Counted from the first letter of the stretch, positions 11,460 through 22,781 are shown. The stretch is DNA of 64,000 nucleotides from Bidens hawaiensis (GCA_021521415.1 JAIQDT010002831.1:186001-250000); one strand, 5' to 3'. Made by a program: numbers and translations. The notes: generated by a model not told the origin, from the letters alone.

Positions 11460-13497
11460 TGTGACATCTATCCGATCCGACCCGACCCGACCCATGTACC
11501 CGTTTTCGAATCCGATTCTTTTTATGATTTAAAATTTGATTATTAATCTTTGTAAATTTAACATTAAATAAATTATATATATATATATATATTTTTATAT
11601 TACTTACTAATAATAATAATTCCTTTCCGCCGTCCCGCCTCCTTCTCTTTCTTGTCGCCGTCCAGCCTCTTTTCCTCTCTTGTCGCCATCTCGCCCTTTT
11701 TCTCCCTTGTCGCCGTCCCGCCCCTTTGCTTAACCCTTTACGCCTTGAACCCCTTTTTCTCTTAACTCTTTGCTTGTCCTTTGGTTCTTCCAGCCTAAGG
11801 ATGTCTGCGCAGCTCCACGCGCCAGACTCCTTACAAGGAAGCCTGCGCGAAGACCAGCTGTTCCTGCGATACGCGAGGCGAACTGTTCCCGCAGCGCGCT
11901 AAGATTATAGTTCTTCCCACGGCGCGCTAAGAATTGTAGTTCTTCCCGCGACGCGCTAAGAATTGTAGTTCTTCCCGCGACGCGCTAAGGATTGTAGTTC
12001 TTCCCGCGGCGCGCTAAGGATTGTTCTGTCTGCCTTCGCCCTCGCGCGCGCTCGAGCCTTCTCGCGCTAGACCTTAAGTCTTTTCTTCAGTTTAGGTCAG
12101 CCTGTATGCTTTTGAAATATCTTATCTTTTGTATGAGCACTGTAGGTCAGTTCCGACATCTGTCCGAAAAGCCACTTTCGGCGCAGCATGCGCACCAATC
12201 CTATTGGTTGACAGAAAAAGTGACTGACATAATCTTTTGAAATCTTCTTTTGCATGTCTTGAACAGTGCTTTATCTGACACCTCCCATGCTTTGATCTGT
12301 AACCTGTCAGCTTTTCCCCATCCCCTGCAGCTGCCGGCATATCTTTTGATATCTTTTGCTTTTGTTTTCTTGTGCTTTTTAATATATTTTGCTTGATTTG
12401 ATAAGATCTTTTCCCCCTTTCAAGGGATTGTGTTCCTTTGGGTTTTCCTATAAATTAAGCTAATTTCTTAACACTACACACACTACACTTAAACACTCCC
12501 CAAATCTCTCTCCCTTTGCTCTCTGCCCTAGTTTCTCTGCAGCGCCACCACTCTCTTGCCTCCGTCTTCTCTTCTGTTCTGCCCAGATCTCGGTAAAAAT
12601 AAATATATATATATTTAGTTTTAATTTGTTTAACTAACAAAAATCGATACTTACTGCGTATATTCAAGACATAAAAACCAATCGTTAAACCAATAACCTC
12701 TTATTTATAGGTTAACTTGTGCTTGTTTAAAAGTTGGTTCTTGTATTATCTTTCAACACACCTTTTTCAGGTGAGTAATCTCGTACTTAATCCCCTTTTA
12801 TTTTTAACGTTTTGGGATGTTCATGTGTTCGTACAACTTGAGTCTTAAACTTGTTTATGAAATTTATGTGCGCAAAACCCCATGTGTTATGGACGTTTAC
12901 TTGGCTGTTTATTTGTATGTGTGAATCATTAACCGCTTTGTTCGGCCTATTCCGAAGTTTTCATGGATCCATTAGATGAACACGGGAGACCTATCGTTTA
13001 CGGTTTTCTTGTTTTGTTTACACATGCACGTATGATTATTCGTTTTTGTGCTCGATTGGGAGAACGGATTGAACTATGAGCTATGATCTATTTAGGCTTG
13101 ATCACAATCTGATTACACCCTATGTTAAACCCCAGTTAAGCACATGTTGCGCGCAGTGTTTGTTATTATCTATTTATATCTATTAAACTTGATTTCTCAC
13201 CGACACGCAAGTGTTGACGTTTTATTTTAACACATGTTCAGGTTTGCTGTAGCTGTTTTTGGGAATCTCAAGGACACGTAGGATGTTTTCTTTGGACCTA
13301 GATTAAAATGTAACAAGACAAATTATGTTATTTGAATATTTTGAGTTATGATATGATTTATGTTACTTTACGATTTGTGATCTGCGCGTGCGCAATGAAA
13401 ATGTATTTATTAAATATTGACACCCAAATAGTGTCACGAGTAATGAAACAATACGTGGTGCCCCGATGTATAATCCGCCATCGGTCGGGGTGTTACA
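11460..13497 (+). repeat. 3' LTR of the Tekay-type element
   Basis: At 2038 bp it is nearly identical to 4109-6133. Differences include a longer TA run near 11576, an extra GACCC, a 10-bp duplication near 12345 and a 6-bp deletion near 13290. Confidence 0.95.
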
Positions 13498-13502
13498 AAC
13501 GC

Positions 13503-14519
13503 CATCTCTACAAAGTTTTCATAACAATTTTGTTGACGTACGTGAGGCCGATATGCTTCCGGAAAGTGTTTGGGTCAATGTCGGTTTTTTGTTGGAGTAT
13601 CTTGACGTGTTCAAAAACTCAACAACAAAGTTATCGGGAGTCTATTACCCTACTAGTTGTTGGGTTTTGCAAGAATTATACTACATGTCTTGTACTTTTA
13701 AAGAGTTTGAGAAAAAAAAACTCTTTAAGAATATTGTTGTGGTGATGAAAGAAAAGTTTTTAAAATATTTTGAAAACATACCGCCCGTCTTTACTTGTGC
13801 CACCGCTTTAAACCCCTATTGGAATGTTCATGGGGTTGAGACAACGATCGAGGAAATATTCGACAACATGTGTATGCACGAGATCGACCCGAAGTTGTCG
13901 ACGGAAGCGATGGAAAAGTTCAACAAAAACCTTCAAGACCTTTATGACCATTATTTTCAAATGTATGGTCCAAGCACGAGATCGTCTTTTGTGAAAATAA
14001 ACAACTAGTAAGTCGTGCAAGGACCCACTTATAAACTTGATGAATGTGGTTCGTGAATCGGCATCTAAGAGGCAAAGAGGAAACACACCAACTAGCGAAC
14101 TTGGTCGATATAGTGGAGCAAACTATGTTGAGGGCGCAACGGTCGACGAAATTCGCAATATTGATTTGTTGGCTTGGTGGAAAGGAAAACAAAACGAATT
14201 TCCTATTCTATCCGCCATGGCTCGTGATTTGCTTGCCGTACAAGCCTCAACGGTTGCTTCCGAATCGGTTTTTTCTCTTAGTGGGAGGATTATCAATGCG
14301 AAGAACAAAATTAACTCCCGAGTCTCTAGAGGTTTGCATTTGCCTAAAGGACCATTTGGATGCGGTGGATCGTGTACAACACAAGGCGAACTTTGAAGAC
14401 GAAATACCAATAGAGCGTCCTATTCATGATGAGGAGGCGGAGGACGGGCTTTCTTCGATAATGAAGACGAGGGTGAAGACGAGAATGAAGACGAGGGTGA
14501 AGACGAAGAAGAGTTATAA
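13503..14519 (+). pseudogene. hAT transposase, C-terminal part with hATC dimerisation domain (broken)
   Basis: The transposase resumes after the Gypsy element. The middle region (LPESVWVN, FLLEYLDVF, YPTSCW, PVFTCATALNPYW) reads in one frame to a stop near 14008. The hATC dimerisation region (DLLAWWKGKQNEFPILS, ASTVASESVFS, GRIINAKNK) follows in another frame, and a third frame carries the last segment and an acidic tail to a TAA near 14517-14519. At least two frameshifts separate these parts, and the frame also changes near the insertion point. Homology to the BED-hAT family is clear, but no functional protein can be made. Confidence 0.88.
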
Positions 14520-14801
14520 TTTTTATTTGTTTTAGTAAAATTATTTGTAACAAGTTCAACTAATATTTAATTTTGATTTGTTTAATAACTACTTTTGTTT
14601 TGTTTATTACCAGTACCGGTTTATTTCTTATTAGTCATGATTAATTTTTTGTTACTTTTTTAATAACGACGAACATTTTGTTTATTTAAACAATAACTAT
14701 TACAAACATTATTAAAACATAAACGATACTAAACATAACAACTAAAACTAAAAAACAATGTCCGTCGTTTTAATCCGGCGTTCTACAACGATTAAGCGTT
14801 G

Positions 14802-15044
14802 TCACCGGCGGTAGATACTTGAGTTGTAGAGCCAGACGACTCCCCCACTTCCGCTTTCTTGGCATCCAAACTTATTCGTATGCTTTCGTAAGGTCGAGTT
14901 CGACCCCGCTTTAAGAAACTTCGAGCAATACTTGCACCGAGCCATCTCTTGTGCGTCGGTCATGACACACAAATCGTAATGAACCCAAACATCGGGGCAT
15001 CGTGTTGTTTCGATCAACATAACAACGTCGTCATTAGTTGCCAT
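14802..15044 (-). CDS. Small BED-zinc-finger-only protein encoded convergently in the hAT element
   Basis: An 80-codon frame starts at ATG 15044 and ends at TGA 14802-14804. I prefer this start to an upstream in-frame ATG at 15176, because a TATA box lies at 15151-15157 and the upstream extension is not conserved-looking. The protein is one BED-type finger: DVWVHYDLCV, then C-x2-C-x14-H-x5-C containing SNSTLRKH. This is exactly the spacing of the transposase finger, with about half of 44 aligned positions identical by eye. There is no catalytic or hATC region. The frame is open although the transposase is not. The C-terminal end could differ if an intron is used. Plausible roles are a DNA-binding accessory or repressor competing for the terminal palindromes; this is inference. 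Confidence 0.65.
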   Translation of the reverse strand: MATNDDVVMLIETTRCPDVWVHYDLCVMTDAQEMARCKYCSKFLKAGSNSTLRKHTNKFGCQESGSGGVVWLYNSSIYRR

Positions 15045-15150
15045 TTCTTCTCGGTTTAACCTTAATTGTGATTTAGAGTGTGTTTTATACTTTTGAAAGT
15101 GATTTAACTTAACACACAACACATTGCTATTTATAGTATGTTGGTAAGGT

Positions 15151-15157
15151 TTATATA
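15151..15157 (-). promoter_or_regulatory. TATA box of the convergent BED gene
   Basis: On the minus strand TATATAA lies about 107 bp upstream of ATG 15044, mirroring the left-end promoter. A second TATA-like word (CTATAAATA) is at about 15127-15136. Confidence 0.55.
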
Positions 15158-15164
15158 GTAAAAA

Positions 15165-15420
15165 AACCGGTTCCAACGGTCAAAAACGGTTATATAGCCG
15201 TTGGAACCGGTTCCTAACGGCTATATTATTTGAATTTCAAAAAAAACCGGCGGAACCGGTTTTTACCTAATATCTGGTCTCAGTTCCTACCCTACCCGGT
15301 TCCTAAAAGTTGCCATTTCATGTCATCGGTTCGGGTCCGGAACCGAACCGGTTCCTAACTGGAACCGGTCCCTTTTCTACCCGGTGTGAAAAAACCCGGT
15401 TCCGAACCGGTTCGGGTTTT
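15165..15420. repeat. Right subterminal repeat array of the hAT element
   Basis: The same CCGGTTCCAACGG / CCGTTGGAACCGG words as at the left end lie next to the BED-only promoter. They are followed outward by CCGGTTCC/GGAACCGG-rich DNA up to the right terminal inverted repeat. Confidence 0.85.
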
Positions 15421-15455
15421 TAACAATACCCGATTTGTGCACGTCTACTGCTATT

Positions 15456-15907
15456 AGTCTAATATAACGTAATTAGCAAAATAGTGTTTTTCATAATTTC
15501 ATCCGGTCATAATTAAGATATTTTTTTCCTCTAAATTATAAAATTAAAGAGACTTTTATTCCAAAAGGAAAAACTGTTAGTTTATACAAAAAAATTTTTC
15601 CCAAATTTAAGCCAGCCCGGCCCTTTAACGTTTTAACTTCTTGTTCGGCCTGTTTAACGAGTTCATTTCACCACCTTTACTCAACAGCAAACAACTCAGA
15701 ACATTAGCTAACTCCACACATTTTCACATTAACAACCATAGACAGACTCCCAATCCTTCAACAGAAAAAGTCAAACGTCTATATCAAAGAAAAGTCAAAC
15801 ATCATTATGAAACATATTGTCTCTACTGGATCACTGAAAAGGAGCAAAAGGATAGCACAAAATAATCTCTTTTCATTTACAACGAATACACACGTGACAG
15901 CAAGTCT
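15456..15907. other. Spacer and 3' UTR of the RAE1 gene
   Basis: AT-rich DNA lies between the hAT TSD and the RAE1 stop codon. The part next to 15907 is presumably the RAE1 3' UTR. No other gene is seen. Confidence 0.5.
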
Positions 15908-18824
15908 TTACTTCCTTCCACTGGTTCCAATCCGAGGCTTGCCTTTAACCTCAGATTCCTGCCATATTAACAAATTTCCATTACCAGATCCAATATATAA
16001 GATAATCTCTATATATACATAAGAAACCTTAAATACCTGAGGCAAGTGCAAGTAAATGTAATTCTTTGCTGTCGTTGGATTGTGATTTTCTGCACCCTTA
16101 CTCCAGTCATAGCACACCTTAACACAACAAATGTTGTTCGTATAATTAATAATCATATCATTATCATAATTCAAACTCGAGGGTACAGATAGATACTATT
16201 ACATACCGCATAAGCATAAATGGAGCCATCATTGTTGAAGCTGCTGCAAGGTATCGGTTGACTGCATCTTGACATTGCCTGTACAACCACATTAATAATT
16301 AACATATCTCAAAAAGGCTACAAGACACTTTTAGCTTTAGAGTACATATTTAGGTATGTTGACTTTTATGAAATAGTCAAACCTTCAGTCTTTGCTTGCT
16401 ATCTTTGTCCCAGAAGTTAAAAGCACCATCAGATCCAGCAGTTGCAAACGTGTGGTGAATCTGAAAACAGAAACAAAATGTAAGGGTTTGTTTAAACCAG
16501 CAGATTAGCAAAAAACGAACTTTTCAAAATGGTATAATATCATATGTTCCCAGTTCTTAAATTAGGACATTTATACTCTCCCCTTAAGACGTGCATCAGG
16601 ATACAAGAGTTTGAAGGAGAAAGATAAGGGTATAATGGTCATATTGCAAACTACAAACTGTATTTAATGAAACGGGTAAATATGAAAATGAGTTTTATGA
16701 TATTAGCTTTTTGGTTAGGTAAAGATGATACTATTCGAGTTTTCAAAAGTATATACGTTCCCCTTTCAAATTTACCAATAGAAATAAAAAACAAAGTATC
16801 TAACAACCAAAATTAACCAGCAGATTAGCAAAAACAAGATTTTCAAAATCGTATAATATCATATTACCCAACAAAATATCAAATATACCCGTTTTCAAGT
16901 TTATGACTTGTGAAATTTATGCCCTTCCTTTAACGTGCATTAGGATACGCGAGTTTAGAGTATATAAAGATAAGGGTATAAAGGTAATATTACAAACAGG
17001 TATATATGAAAATGAGTATTTTGTATATTAATTATTTTGGTTAGGTAAATATGATATGGGATGCAAGTTTTCGAAGTTATAAATAATTATAAATAAAATC
17101 GCTTGTTCAAGTTTACCAATAGCAATGAAAATGAAATATCTTACAGGATGAAAGTTAAGAGCATTGACTGAGTATATATCGTTTCCTTCTCTGTGGCATT
17201 TAAAAGTAAAGTTTTTAGTTTGTTGTTGTTCATCAAGATGATGCACACCAACTCTCCCTTCAATCGATCCAACCTAAGAACCAAAATTAATCACCGTTAA
17301 CAAAGTAATATACATTATAAAATAACATAATAACACAATCTGAGAGTAACAACATACCAAAAAGCCTTGCTGATCTGGAAATGCAGCAACACACCTGGTT
17401 TGATACTTGAGTGGCGAAGTGATTCTTTTGAACTCAGTCTGTTGCCAAGTTTCACACAAGTTTAATATCAATTCGATACACGATTAATATTAACTAACCG
17501 TACCTGAGGGTTTTGCAGATTGAAGACAATAAGGTTTCTATCTGCAGTACCAACAACCATTAAAGGATGTCTAACTGAAAGTGCATAACAGCGTTCAGGA
17601 AGTTGTTGAGTGTGAACTGGAGTTGATTGCCTCAAATCCCAGTATCTGAAAAGCAGGGCATGATTTATTTACAAAATTAAATTTACAAAGTTACATATAT
17701 AATAAGAATTAACAAACTAGAAATTCAATGCATACCTTAGAGTCTTATCCCAGCTTCCTGAAACCAAAAGATTCATCTCTGGAATCCAAGCAACCTCTTT
17801 AACAGGAGCATCATGCATAGCAACAGTTACAGGTTGACCACCAGACAGTAACGGCCACATCTTCACTTGTTTGTCACAACCGCCAGAGAAAACAGTTGTT
17901 CCATCATCCTTCCAAGCTGAACATAAAACCTGCAAGTACCAATCCAAATTGAAAATTTGGAAAACAATAATCATGAGAATGCAATACAAACATTGGAAAT
18001 TGATTATCCAAACAGTGCACAATTGTATATTGTTAACGCTATTACCGGCTGATCATGTGCAATTGAAGCCTTTCCCACAGAGCCAACAGTGGTTCCAGTT
18101 TTCGTTATCTCCCAACATCTCACCTGCAATTGTTAACTTAGAACCATCAGAATCCCCAATTTCGATAACAAGTTATAAAATCAAGCAAAAGTAAACTACA
18201 GAATTACGGCTCGTTAACACGACACCAAGTTAAACAGGTTCGTGTTTGAGCTTAATGGGTTTCGTGTCTTAAACAGGTCAACACGTTTAAAGTTGTAATA
18301 ATTTAGAATTTTGTGAACTTTGGCAACTTTAGTTTCACTAAAGTATGTGATATTTACAGTGTTTCTAAACATGTTGTTGTTCGTGTTTAAATAAAAATAA
18401 CACAATTATTTATCGTGTCGTGTTTATGTCTGTCACCACATGTAACCGTGTCATATCCTACACATTATGAGAGCCCTAATTCACAGAGTTAAACTGAAAC
18501 ATCATGACAGAAACATTCCTGATTATCCCAAGAAGTAGCGACAAGGTAATTGGCCTTGGGGCTGAAGGAAAGGCTCGACACACTATCCAAAGGAGGCGAC
18601 ACCACCTATACACAACCAATATAACCACTTCAATCCCAAAATTGGTATAAAAAAACACAATTAACCACATCATTAACGAACATAATGCGCATTTAATTAA
18701 TAACGAACAATAAACAATTCAATTATTAAATAATAATAAAAGAATAAAGGAAAGAAAGAATGAATTGTTTAACCTCGGTTGACTTGTTGGGATTGGTATT
18801 GTTAGCCATGCCAAATGCAGACAT
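15908..18824 (-). CDS. RAE1: RAE1/Gle2-type WD40 mRNA export factor (11 exons, complete)
   Basis: Exons on the minus strand are 18824-18774, 18605-18519, 18123-18046, 17929-17736, 17645-17504, 17438-17358, 17273-17145, 16460-16383, 16278-16207, 16117-16037 and 15958-15908. They total 1044 nt, or 347 residues plus TAA. The protein follows plant RAE1 throughout: a short N-terminus (MSAFGMANN), WD40 blades with SWDNQVRCWEI, CSAWKDDGTTVFSGGCDKQ, GSWDKTLRYWD and ATAGSDGAFNFWDKD, and the C-terminal motif CYDWSKGAENHNP ending GRK. RAE1 is a seven-blade propeller that docks at the nuclear pore through NUP98 and aids mRNA export and spindle assembly. All reading phases close. Intron 2 begins GAATGT instead of GT. 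A second in-frame ATG lies five codons downstream. Confidence 0.95.
18518..18519 (-). promoter_or_regulatory. Non-canonical GA 5' splice site in RAE1 intron 2
   Basis: Exon 2 ends with CAG at 18519 and the next bases on the minus strand are GAATGTTT. A canonical donor would read GT here. The reading frame and conservation (SWDNQ joined to VRCWE) demand a junction at exactly this point, and the acceptor (GCAG at 18124) is normal. Confidence 0.7.
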
Positions 18825-19819
18825 TGGTGATGATGAAATTGAAGCTCTGTGAAACGAATTGGTACGGAAACCCTATATATGTCGCCGGAGAGTTATGAAG
18901 AAGAATGGTGTTGTGTTGATTTGAAGCCCAGAAGGATCGAATTATTATATATATATATAAAGGGTGTGGAGTTGAGATTCAAAAAGCGTTCTACTGACGC
19001 TATAGAATCGGGTCGGTACGCTACCCTTTAGTACGGTCGGGTCGGGTCGGGTCGGGTCGGGTCGGGTCGGGTCGGGTCAGGTCAAGATACAGCATGAGGT
19101 CGGTTCGAGATACATCACTCACCGTATATAATATAATAACTTATTATTCTAATATTCTTCTTCAATTTCTTTTTTTAATGTGTGAGGCTGTCTTACTTTC
19201 GAATTTTGGGAAGCTCCATTGGTTTATTCTTGCAGATTATATTGTTTTAACCAAGCTTACACTGATTTTAGAGTTTGGTTTGGGTGTTTTTCCGGAAAAC
19301 TATATCACTGGCTGCTACATAACAATTGCTGTGTCATCATAAGGGCAGAACTATAAACTCTCTAGCGTAACCCACGGAAGAACGAAAACCCGGGTAGACT
19401 CGGGATTCAAGCTGACAATCTCGCAATACCATTAAAAGTGACACAAGTGATAATCAAACTTTATGTCTTCACTAAAGAACCTAAATCTTTTACTACTATA
19501 TCACAAGTGAGAATTTGTTAATAACCTTTGTATAATTATGAAATTTTCAAACAACGAGTATAATACATATTATTAAAACATATTTATGATTAGATCAAAG
19601 TAACTAAACAATACGTATTCTATTATAAATAAAAAAGTTAAGTGTCATTTTAGTATACGTAGTTACGTTTATCATCTTAATATCGTTTTATTAATAAAAT
19701 CTCTCTTTATTAAGGTTCAATATCTTGCAAAGTCGACAAAAAGTCCAAATTTTGGCACAAAACGAGAAAAACATGCAAAAACCTCGGGCAGTGAGATAGA
19801 AAGTAAATAACTCATTGAA
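18825..19819. other. Upstream region of RAE1 and intergenic DNA
   Basis: It includes an (AT)n run at about 18945-18959 that could serve as a TATA region for RAE1, and the GGGTC microsatellite at 19035. A single copy of the foldback terminus TTAAGTGTCATTTTAGTA lies near 19638. No gene is recognised. Confidence 0.5.
19035..19083. repeat. (GGGTC)n microsatellite
   Basis: About nine perfect copies of the pentamer GTCGG lie roughly 210 bp upstream of the RAE1 start codon. Confidence 0.95.
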
Positions 19820-20314
19820 TTAAGTGCCATTTTAGTACATGTGGTTTAGCCAACTACGCAACTTTATTACCTATTCTTTATTTTGTGCAAATGACTACAT
19901 CAGCTTTAAAAAACTTGCATTTTTAGTACTTTTTTTCTAACCCCGTCTATCTTGTAAACCCTAAATCCCCAAATCATAACATCAAAATCAAAATCCTAAA
20001 TCCCCAAATATCGTCAAAATTCAAACTCTATGATGGTATGGAGAAAGGGTTTGGGGATTTAGGATTTTGATTTTGATGTTATGATTTGTGGATTTCGTGT
20101 TTACAAGATATAAGCGTTTAGAAGAAAAGAAAAAAACAAAGAAAATATCGAAGTTACCAAATTATCCCTAACTTAACGGAAAAAATAGACTGGGTTAGAA
20201 AAAAGTACTAAAAATGCAAGTTTTTTGAAACTGAGATAGCCAATTGCACAAAATAAAGAATATGTACTAAAGTTGCGTAGTTGGCCAAACCACAGATACT
20301 AAAATGACACTTAA
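19820..20314. mobile_element. Foldback/MITE-like element, family A
   Basis: The termini TTAAGTGCCATTTTAGTA and TACTAAAATGACACTTAA belong to inverted arms well over 100 bp long. The centre is a further inverted repeat of AAATCCCCAAAT/ATTTAGGATTTTGATTTT type. No coding capacity and no clear TSD are seen. A relative lies at 44464-45415. Confidence 0.75.
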
Positions 20315-20673
20315 CTCTAAATCATTAGATGGATTAAATAATCCCAAAAATTCATAACATATATAAAAACATGTGAGACAATGTAAAAACATAATTTAGG
20401 AAGGCTTGAATCACGAAAACTAAAAAATAAGCACGAACCAGTACAGGACCCGGAAATGATCCCACACAAACTATTTCCAAGAAAATGGTTTTATGGTCCA
20501 TAATGTCAAGAATTTGTTTTCGTTCAAAGTCTGACAAAAATTATTTAAAACGGAATCCGTATGGATATTTAAATCACGCAATACGTTAAACGATTAACCG
20601 GAATCAACTAGTTATTAAACAAAAAACCCTCACATACCCCCCCTCTAGCCGGGCCCCCTTAACACCTGACACC
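20315..20673. other. Spacer, no gene seen
   Basis: AT-rich DNA. It contains TGTGAGACAATG near 20371, considered as a possible start of an outer LTR. Confidence 0.4.
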
Positions 20674-20678
20674 CCCAC

Positions 20679-22776
20679 TGTCACACCCCGACCAAAGGCG
20701 GTGGAACATGCCGGGGGCGTAACGTATTGATTGGACAGTAGCTTAAAAGACACTAATTAAAGCGACAATAAATATTTAATTTCATTAACATTAAACACGT
20801 ACACAAATTCAATAATTGTAACAATTACATCATATTCTTGTATGTTGAATAATATCCTAAGGTAAAACTATTGCCTTCCAACTTGAATAATATCAATTAC
20901 TTGTACCTGTAGCATGTATGAAAATAGAGTTTGTCAACACGAATGTTGGTGAGAATGCATAAGTTTTAGTTATATATATAAATATATAAATCACAATTCA
21001 TATGTAAATGATGACTATTACAATTCCTATGAAAATGTAAACAATTAAATAGATGTGGACCCGTTCTTATTGATACGAAATCAAAGTATTTGGGTAAATA
21101 TATGATCATACTAGATGAGGATGAGATACCAACCACCAAACATAAAATAAACAATTAAGCACATAGAGCATTATCATAGAGCATGCAATAATCACACATA
21201 AACATATATTGAATTGTGTTATGAATAGATAAGTAAATAAAAATGAGTAATTTAAATAGGGTATATATGCCACCCCCAAAATTTAAAAGATTAAAAAGGG
21301 GATATGTAAAATCACCTTTGAGATTAAAGCCAAACTTGAAATGACAACCGAAAGCACGTTAAAGAAAATGAACGATCGAACCTCACGAACTATAATAAAC
21401 AAAATATAATAATTAAAGACTAACTATTGGGATTGGAAAGTTTAAAGAATACTAAATCTAATGTATAAATATCAAGATAAAAACAAGGAAAAGATCAAAA
21501 GGAAGATGAAATACAAAATCAGTTTTTGGACAGCAAACTGTTCTGTTTTTATTAAGGTATTTAAAATATCAAACAATTTTATTATAAATCAAGACTTTTT
21601 AGTCTGCTAAATTAGAATGTTTTGAACAGCTTTCATTTAGAGAAGTTTTGCAAATTCGTAACCTAAATAGGCCAAAACAGCCATGTAAATCAGAGGGTAC
21701 GAATCTGTGCATTGTTTTTAAAATATTTATTGCGAATTCATAGGAATGAATTAAAATGCGTAAAAAATAATTTTTAGAACCGTAATTCATTGAAGTATAT
21801 CATAGAATTTGGTGTTGTACTTTTTCATTTTGTTATAAACAATATATGCCTCTTTCTTTGACGGCTATATCTAATGTCAAAACTGAAATATTGCTAAAAG
21901 CAATATTCTAACGATTTCGAAAAGGTTTTTGATGAAATAAAATTATGGAATTTTTTGGATATGATTATATAACATTTATTAGCATATATATAATCAAAAA
22001 TCCTTGGGTCCTTTGAACAAAAAAAAAATAATGATTCAAAACAGAAAAATAAAGATGTAAGAACGTTTCAAGCGTGACCTTCATGTAATCGATCATCTCC
22101 TTGTGTTTTTTGTCTCATCCACCCTATGCAACATGGTGTATGGATTATGTGGATTCCTAGACATGATTGTGTTATGGTCACATGACCATTTGATTAACTA
22201 GTATGAATAAGAATTTAAAATAAGTAAAAATAAGATGAAGAAGACTTGAATAATTAAAACCTTACCTTTGAAATGGAGAAAAAAATAATCTCTTGAACTT
22301 GTCAAAGAGTGGTGCAAGAATGAAAGGGGTGGGAGTGAGTTCTTATTTATACTAAAATAAGGAGGTTATTCTTTAGAATGTTTTAATGATAGAATTGATT
22401 AGGAGAGTGATTTAGGGGAGGAGGTTTGACCAAAATTTGAATGGTGTAGGAAGATATTTTTCATCTTTTAAAAATAAATAACTTTAGGTAAAATTAATGT
22501 GACAAAGATAAATGTGACATAACTAGATTAAAATGATGTACTTTGGTTATGCATCAATAATGTTATTTATGTGATATTTGAATAAAGAAAAAATCATGAG
22601 TGTTATAATTTTTATTTATATACATATTAGTAACGATTAATATTATTAAATAACTTTAGGAAAGAAAACTATTATGTATGAAATATGTAACATATGGGTA
22701 TATGTATAATTAATTGAATCATATCGAAAATTTTAAACGAGTTAGTTTTCGGGTCCGAAAATTGACGAATGTTACA
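20679..22776 (-). mobile_element. Solo LTR of a Gypsy-type element
   Basis: A 2098-bp unit begins TGTCACACCCCGACC and ends GAATGTTACA, flanked by the TSD CCCAC (20674-20678 and 22777-22781). On the minus strand it ends GGTCGGGGTGTGACA, like the Tekay LTR, and has a TATA-like TATAAATAAG at about 22342-22350, so it reads leftward. No internal domain remains, consistent with LTR-LTR recombination. Confidence 0.88.
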
Positions 22777-22781
22777 CCCAC

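Larger units (their letters stand above)
4109..13497 (+). mobile_element. Ty3/Gypsy LTR retrotransposon, Tekay-type chromovirus
   Basis: This 9389-bp element is flanked by the TSD AACGC (4104-4108 and 13498-13502). It has TG...CA LTRs of about 2.03 kb, a tRNA-iMet primer site, a polypurine tract, and one gag-pol frame in the order gag, protease, RT, RNase H, integrase, with a frameshifted integrase C-terminus and chromodomain-like tail. The RT and integrase motifs and the tail fit the Tekay/Del lineage. The two LTRs differ at about 17 positions plus a few short indels by eye, roughly 1%, so the insertion is recent. Confidence 0.95.
2490..15447 (+). mobile_element. BED-type hAT DNA transposon, disrupted by a nested Gypsy element
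   Basis: The ends are fixed by an 8-bp TSD, CTGCTATT, at 2482-2489 and 15448-15455. Terminal inverted repeats TAGACGTG (2490-2497) and CACGTCTA (15440-15447) lie inside it. An 8-bp TSD and a BED-finger transposase are diagnostic of hAT. Removing the nested Gypsy element and its 5-bp TSD leaves about 3.56 kb. Contents in order are a left subterminal repeat array, TATA box, transposase remnant (+ strand, split by the Gypsy element), a convergent BED-only gene (- strand), TATA box and a right subterminal array. The transposase is dead, so this copy could move only with help from another. Confidence 0.93.

Noticed and set aside
4104..13502. Gypsy insertion as an in-frame exon or fusion with the transposase
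   Set aside because: TG...CA LTR ends and the AACGC duplication show a simple insertion, and the frame extending past 4108 is only LTR sequence.
13332..13745. 137-codon plus-strand frame crossing the 3' LTR end
   Set aside because: It runs from LTR into the hAT transposase across the insertion border in the wrong frame.
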